Source of the DNA: an uncultured Bacilli bacterium
GTDB taxonomy: Bacteria > Bacillota_I > Bacilli_A > RF39 > UBA660
Length of the DNA stretch: 64,000 nt
Direction: 5' to 3'
NCBI GenBank assembly: GCA_949505625.1
Contig: CATBQD010000002.1
Span: 62,001 to 126,000 of the forward strand
The position numbers and the translations under genes are program-made. Each line of letters begins with the position of its first letter. Position 1 is the stretch's first letter. This document shows positions 61,192-64,000 of the stretch, one piece after another. The notes beneath the pieces were generated by a model that saw only the letters and a program-made list of their open reading frames with translations, searched no databases and was not told the DNA's origin.

Positions 61192-63229
61192 ACTATCTAT
61201 TAAAAATATTAAAAAAAGTTTTAAAGATTACGCTATTTATTTTTTTACATTAATTCTTGGAGTAGCAATTTTTTATGTTTTTAATGCTATTGATAGTCAA
61301 ACTGTATTGTTAGATGTAACAAGAGATACTAGAGAACTTATTAAGCTGATGACAAATATGCTATCTGGAGTAAGTGTCTTTGTTTCCTTTATTTTAGGAT
61401 TTTTGATTATTTATGCATCCAGGTTTTTAATCAAACGACGAAATAAAGAATTTGGAATTTATTTAACACTTGGAATGAGCAAACGAAAAATTTCGATGAT
61501 TTTATTTTTTGAAACCTTCTTAATAGGTTTACTTTCTTTAGTAGTTGGATTAGGATTAGGCGTTTTGATTTCACAATTTATGAGTTTATTAGTAGCGAAT
61601 ATGTTTGAAGCTGATTTAACAGAATTTGCGTTTACATTTTCGAGTAGTGCTTGTATAAAAACATTCATTTATTTTGGGATTATGTATTTTATGGTTATGA
61701 TTTTTAATACAATCAATGTTAGTAAATGTAGGTTAATTGACTTGTTACATGGAAGCAAAAAAAGTGAAAAAGTCAAATTAAAAAATCCAATTTTTTGTAC
61801 TATTTTATTTATCATAAGTGCTTGTATGTTAGGATATGCTTATTATTTAGTGACTGTTGGATTCGAAGAATTATCCAATGCATCAGATATATTCATTCCT
61901 ATTATTTTAGGGACTATCTCTACCTTTTTGATATTTTGGTCATTATCAGGTCTTATTTTAACGCTTGTAACAAGAATAAAGAGATTTTATTATAAAGCAC
62001 TGAATAGTTTTACATTAAGACAAATTAGTAGCAAAATTAATACAACAGTATTTTCAATGTCCGTTATTTGTTTAATGTTATTTATTACGATTTGTGTATT
62101 GTCATCTGCATTATCAATCAAGAATTCGATGACAGCAAATTTAAAAACATTAGTACCAATTGATGTACAGTTTACAAAAACGCGTTATTTAAATGACGGA
62201 CAAGTAGAACAGAATGTAGTAGATGATTCAAAAATCACAATACATGAAACATTAAAACTTCTAGAATTTGATATGGAAACGAATTTAAAAGATGTTGTAG
62301 AATTAGACCTTTATGATACTGGATTGACATTTAAAGATACACTTGGAAATTATTATAATGAGGCTTCAAAAAAATATCCATTTATGACATTTGATACCAA
62401 AGAAGATTTTATAAAGCTTAGTGATTATAATCGTTTAGCCCGTCTTTACGGATTAGAAGAATATACATTAGAAAGTAATGAATATATTGCAGTTGCTGAT
62501 TATAAGGAACTTGCAACAATTAGAAATGAAGCCTTAAAAAGAAATGTTCCAATTATGATTGAAAATGAAAAATATTATCCAAAATATGCGGAATGTAAAA
62601 ATGGATTTTTATTTATAAATAGTACTCATTCAAATTCTGGATTCTTTATTGTTCCAGATGAAGCATTAGTAAATAAAGCAATATCCATTAGTATGATGAG
62701 TGCAAATTATAAAGCAAATGATGAAATAGAAAAAAACAAAATAGAAGAGCGTATTGCAGTAGACTTAGAAAATCATCCTTACGTTAATTCAACAACGTTA
62801 AAAGGAATAACGAAGATAAAGTTGTATGAAACGAGTGTTGGTTTAGGAGCAATGGTAACTTTTATTGGGCTTTATTTAGGGATTATCTTTTTAATGAGCA
62901 GTGCTGCTATATTAGCGCTTAAAGAATTGTCAGAAAGTACTGATAATAAAGAACGTTTTAGAGTGTTAAGAAAAATTGGAACAGATGAGAAAATGCTTCA
63001 TCAAGCATTATTTAGACAAATTGGAATTTTCTTCTTATTTCCTCTATTAATTGCGATCATTCATTCTATTTTTGGAATCTTATTTTGTAATCGTCTTTTA
63101 GCTGTATTTGGGGATGATGAGTTATTACCATCTATTATTATGACCGCATTTTTTATTGTTTCTATTTATGGCGGTTATTTCTTACTCACTTATTTTTGTA
63201 GTAAAAACATTATTCGTGAAAAGATATGA
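61178..63229 (+). CDS. Bce/Yxd-type ABC transporter permease
   Basis: A 683-residue FtsX/BceB-type permease with ten membrane helices in the pattern 1+3+2+1+3 and one large outside domain between helices 7 and 8 (about residues 325-560), where peptide sensing takes place. RRNKEFGIYLTLGMSKRKI is the conserved coupling segment after helix 2. AGGAGG lies seven bases before the ATG. The stop overlaps a small membrane ORF. Confidence 0.9.
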   Translation: MMLFKLSIKNIKKSFKDYAIYFFTLILGVAIFYVFNAIDSQTVLLDVTRDTRELIKLMTNMLSGVSVFVSFILGFLIIYASRFLIKRRNKEFGIYLTLGMSKRKISMILFFETFLIGLLSLVVGLGLGVLISQFMSLLVANMFEADLTEFAFTFSSSACIKTFIYFGIMYFMVMIFNTINVSKCRLIDLLHGSKKSEKVKLKNPIFCTILFIISACMLGYAYYLVTVGFEELSNASDIFIPIILGTISTFLIFWSLSGLILTLVTRIKRFYYKALNSFTLRQISSKINTTVFSMSVICLMLFITICVLSSALSIKNSMTANLKTLVPIDVQFTKTRYLNDGQVEQNVVDDSKITIHETLKLLEFDMETNLKDVVELDLYDTGLTFKDTLGNYYNEASKKYPFMTFDTKEDFIKLSDYNRLARLYGLEEYTLESNEYIAVADYKELATIRNEALKRNVPIMIENEKYYPKYAECKNGFLFINSTHSNSGFFIVPDEALVNKAISISMMSANYKANDEIEKNKIEERIAVDLENHPYVNSTTLKGITKIKLYETSVGLGAMVTFIGLYLGIIFLMSSAAILALKELSESTDNKERFRVLRKIGTDEKMLHQALFRQIGIFFLFPLLIAIIHSIFGILFCNRLLAVFGDDELLPSIIMTAFFIVSIYGGYFLLTYFCSKNIIREKI

Positions 63230-63354
63230 TGTTGATGCGTTTTGATAGAATTATGAAAGTAATAGAAGATTTTTGGTTACCAGTTTTAAGCCCTCTTGTA
63301 CTATTATTTTTATTGTTTTTAGTAATTGCTGAATTTAGAAAGAAAAGGAAGTGA
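63226..63354 (+). CDS. Small membrane protein coupled to the permease gene
   Basis: A 42-residue ORF whose ATG overlaps the permease stop (ATGA). It has a short amphipathic start (RIMKVIEDFW), one membrane helix (LPVLSPLVLLFLLFLVIAEF) and a basic FRKKRK tail. Further in-frame ATGs at 63229 and 63235 could also serve. The next gene begins four bases after its stop. I know no named family; it may modulate the transporter complex. Confidence 0.62.
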   Translation: MMLMRFDRIMKVIEDFWLPVLSPLVLLFLLFLVIAEFRKKRK

Positions 63355-63358
63355 GATA

Positions 63359-63697
63359 ATGGAAAGTATTAAAGAAAAATTACCTATTATTATTGGAACT
63401 ATTTTGTTTATAATACTTTGTGGTTGTGTGCTTTTCTATATGGAAAATTATAATAAGATTTATTATACTAGAATTGATAATACAAAAATAGAAAAGTTAT
63501 CAGCGAAAGAATATGAATATAAATTAGTAACCTATGATAAAAATGGAAAGAAAAAAGAATTAAAATTTAAAACCAGTAGAGAACTTAGAGAGACTGCGTT
63601 TTTAGAGTTAGAAGTTCGAATTATGGGAGTTCATTCTTGGAAGGAAGTAACCTATGGAGATTTACCCAAAGAAGTTCAAAAAAAATATAGTAAATAA
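63359..63697 (+). CDS. YxeA family protein
   Basis: A 112-residue protein with an N-terminal membrane helix or signal (PIIIGTILFIILCGCVLFYM) and an outside beta-rich domain: YYTRIDN, EYEYKLVTYDKNGKKKELKF and the C-terminal WKEVTYGDLPKEVQKKY. This matches YxeA (DUF1093), which follows yxdM in Bacillus subtilis. The role is unknown. AAGGAAGTGAG lies before the ATG at 63359. Confidence 0.85.
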   Translation: MESIKEKLPIIIGTILFIILCGCVLFYMENYNKIYYTRIDNTKIEKLSAKEYEYKLVTYDKNGKKKELKFKTSRELRETAFLELEVRIMGVHSWKEVTYGDLPKEVQKKYSK

Positions 63698-63725
63698 AAA
63701 AAATAGAGAAAATCTATCTTTTATA

Positions 63726-63760
63726 AAAAGGTTAACAAATATTTGCTAACCTTTTATTAT
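63726..63760. terminator. Bidirectional terminator between yxeA and the ZIP transporter
   Basis: AAAAGGTTA pairs with TAACCTTTT around a 12-base loop that is itself nearly self-complementary. Flanking A- and T-runs allow use in both directions for the converging genes. Confidence 0.75.
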
Positions 63761-63771
63761 GTCATTAAAAT

Positions 63772-64000
63772 TTATCCAAGCGCAATATCTAAAATCATCA
63801 TAATGGAAAATCCAATTAAAGTAAATAATGCCATCAAATCTTTTTTTTGATTGGTTTGACTTTCAGGAACTAATTCTTCAACGACAACATAAATCATAGC
63901 TCCAGCAGCAAAAGCAAGTAAAAAAGGTAAAAGAATACGTACTTTCATTACTAAAATAGCGCCTATTACACCAGCAATTGGCTCTACAACTCCACTTAAT
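63772..64000 (-). CDS. ZIP family metal transporter, C-terminal fragment
   Basis: The reverse strand is open from the window edge to a TAA at 63774-63772, about 76 codons. It encodes SGVVEPIAGVIGAIL, LLPFLLAFAAGAMIYVVVEELVPESQ and a last helix ending MILDIALG. The GAMIYVVVEELIPE-type helix with its metal-binding Glu pair is the mark of ZupT/ZIP zinc or divalent-metal importers. The N-terminal part lies outside the window. Confidence 0.88.
   Translation of the reverse strand, partial: LSGVVEPIAGVIGAILVMKVRILLPFLLAFAAGAMIYVVVEELVPESQTNQKKDLMALFTLIGFSIMMILDIALG

Overview
The window is a gene-dense, very A+T-rich stretch of chromosome from a low-GC Gram-positive bacterium (Bacillota). The evidence is housekeeping genes in Bacillus-like order (parE-parC, ylbD-ylbE-rsmD, rpsB-tsf), strong AGGAGG-type ribosome sites, a glutamate T-box before gltX, an LtaS-type lipoteichoic acid synthase, LCP and Mur/Ddl wall genes, and a Cse60-like small protein otherwise known from spore formers. 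Several features (small gene sizes, MurF with a membrane domain, PCAT bacteriocin transporter) would suit a gut Bacilli/Erysipelotrichia-like lineage, but the species cannot be fixed from sequence alone.

Layout. 1-5500: end of parE, parC, a GH3 hexosaminidase, ylbD-ylbE, a 26-codon small ORF and rsmD. 5560-8556: a compact class II bacteriocin locus (peptidase-containing exporter, small membrane partner, two double-glycine-leader peptides and a third small hydrophobic peptide). 8600-9774: rpsU, yqeY and an unknown reverse-strand gene. 9835-13132: a Nudix/winged-helix regulator with matching operator-like palindromes at its own promoter and before a tdk / histidine phosphatase / P-loop kinase-CYTH gene set. 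13297-17519: rpsB-tsf, a guanylate-kinase-like gene, a tandem pair of unknown paralogues and cse60. 17566-25922: clpC-hsp20, a reverse-strand M20 peptidase/GNAT operon preceded by a riboswitch-like leader, two unknown genes, ltaS and an anchored unknown.

26044-34052: tRNA-Cys and tRNA-Gly, followed by a roughly 7.8-kb integrative mobilizable element. It carries a large serine recombinase behind an attenuator, a possible oriT region, a MobV relaxase, a nine-repeat zinc-ribbon protein with an embedded endonuclease-like domain, and an HExxH protein. Imperfect 34-bp direct repeats flank it. The zinc-ribbon nuclease and HExxH pair is the best candidate for an undescribed (possibly defence) system.

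34186-38959 is an accessory stretch: an orphan squalene/phytoene synthase-like protein, a metallophosphoesterase fused to a nucleotidyltransferase-like domain, an MBL hydrolase and a transglutaminase-like protein. 39199-53212 holds envelope and translation genes: LCP-PASTA protein, tcdA, alpha/beta hydrolase-murF-ddl, a vanY remnant, tRNA-Gln, T-box-gltX, pepF, an HD protein, a CmpB-like membrane protein and a glycosyltransferase. 53462-58554 has dinD, an MFS transporter, a lipase, a high-molecular-weight rubredoxin and an ASCH / EVE / tRNA-binding trio. 58597-63697 is a Bce/Yxd-type antimicrobial-peptide sensing and detoxification operon ending in a small membrane ORF and yxeA. The window closes inside a reverse-strand ZIP metal transporter.
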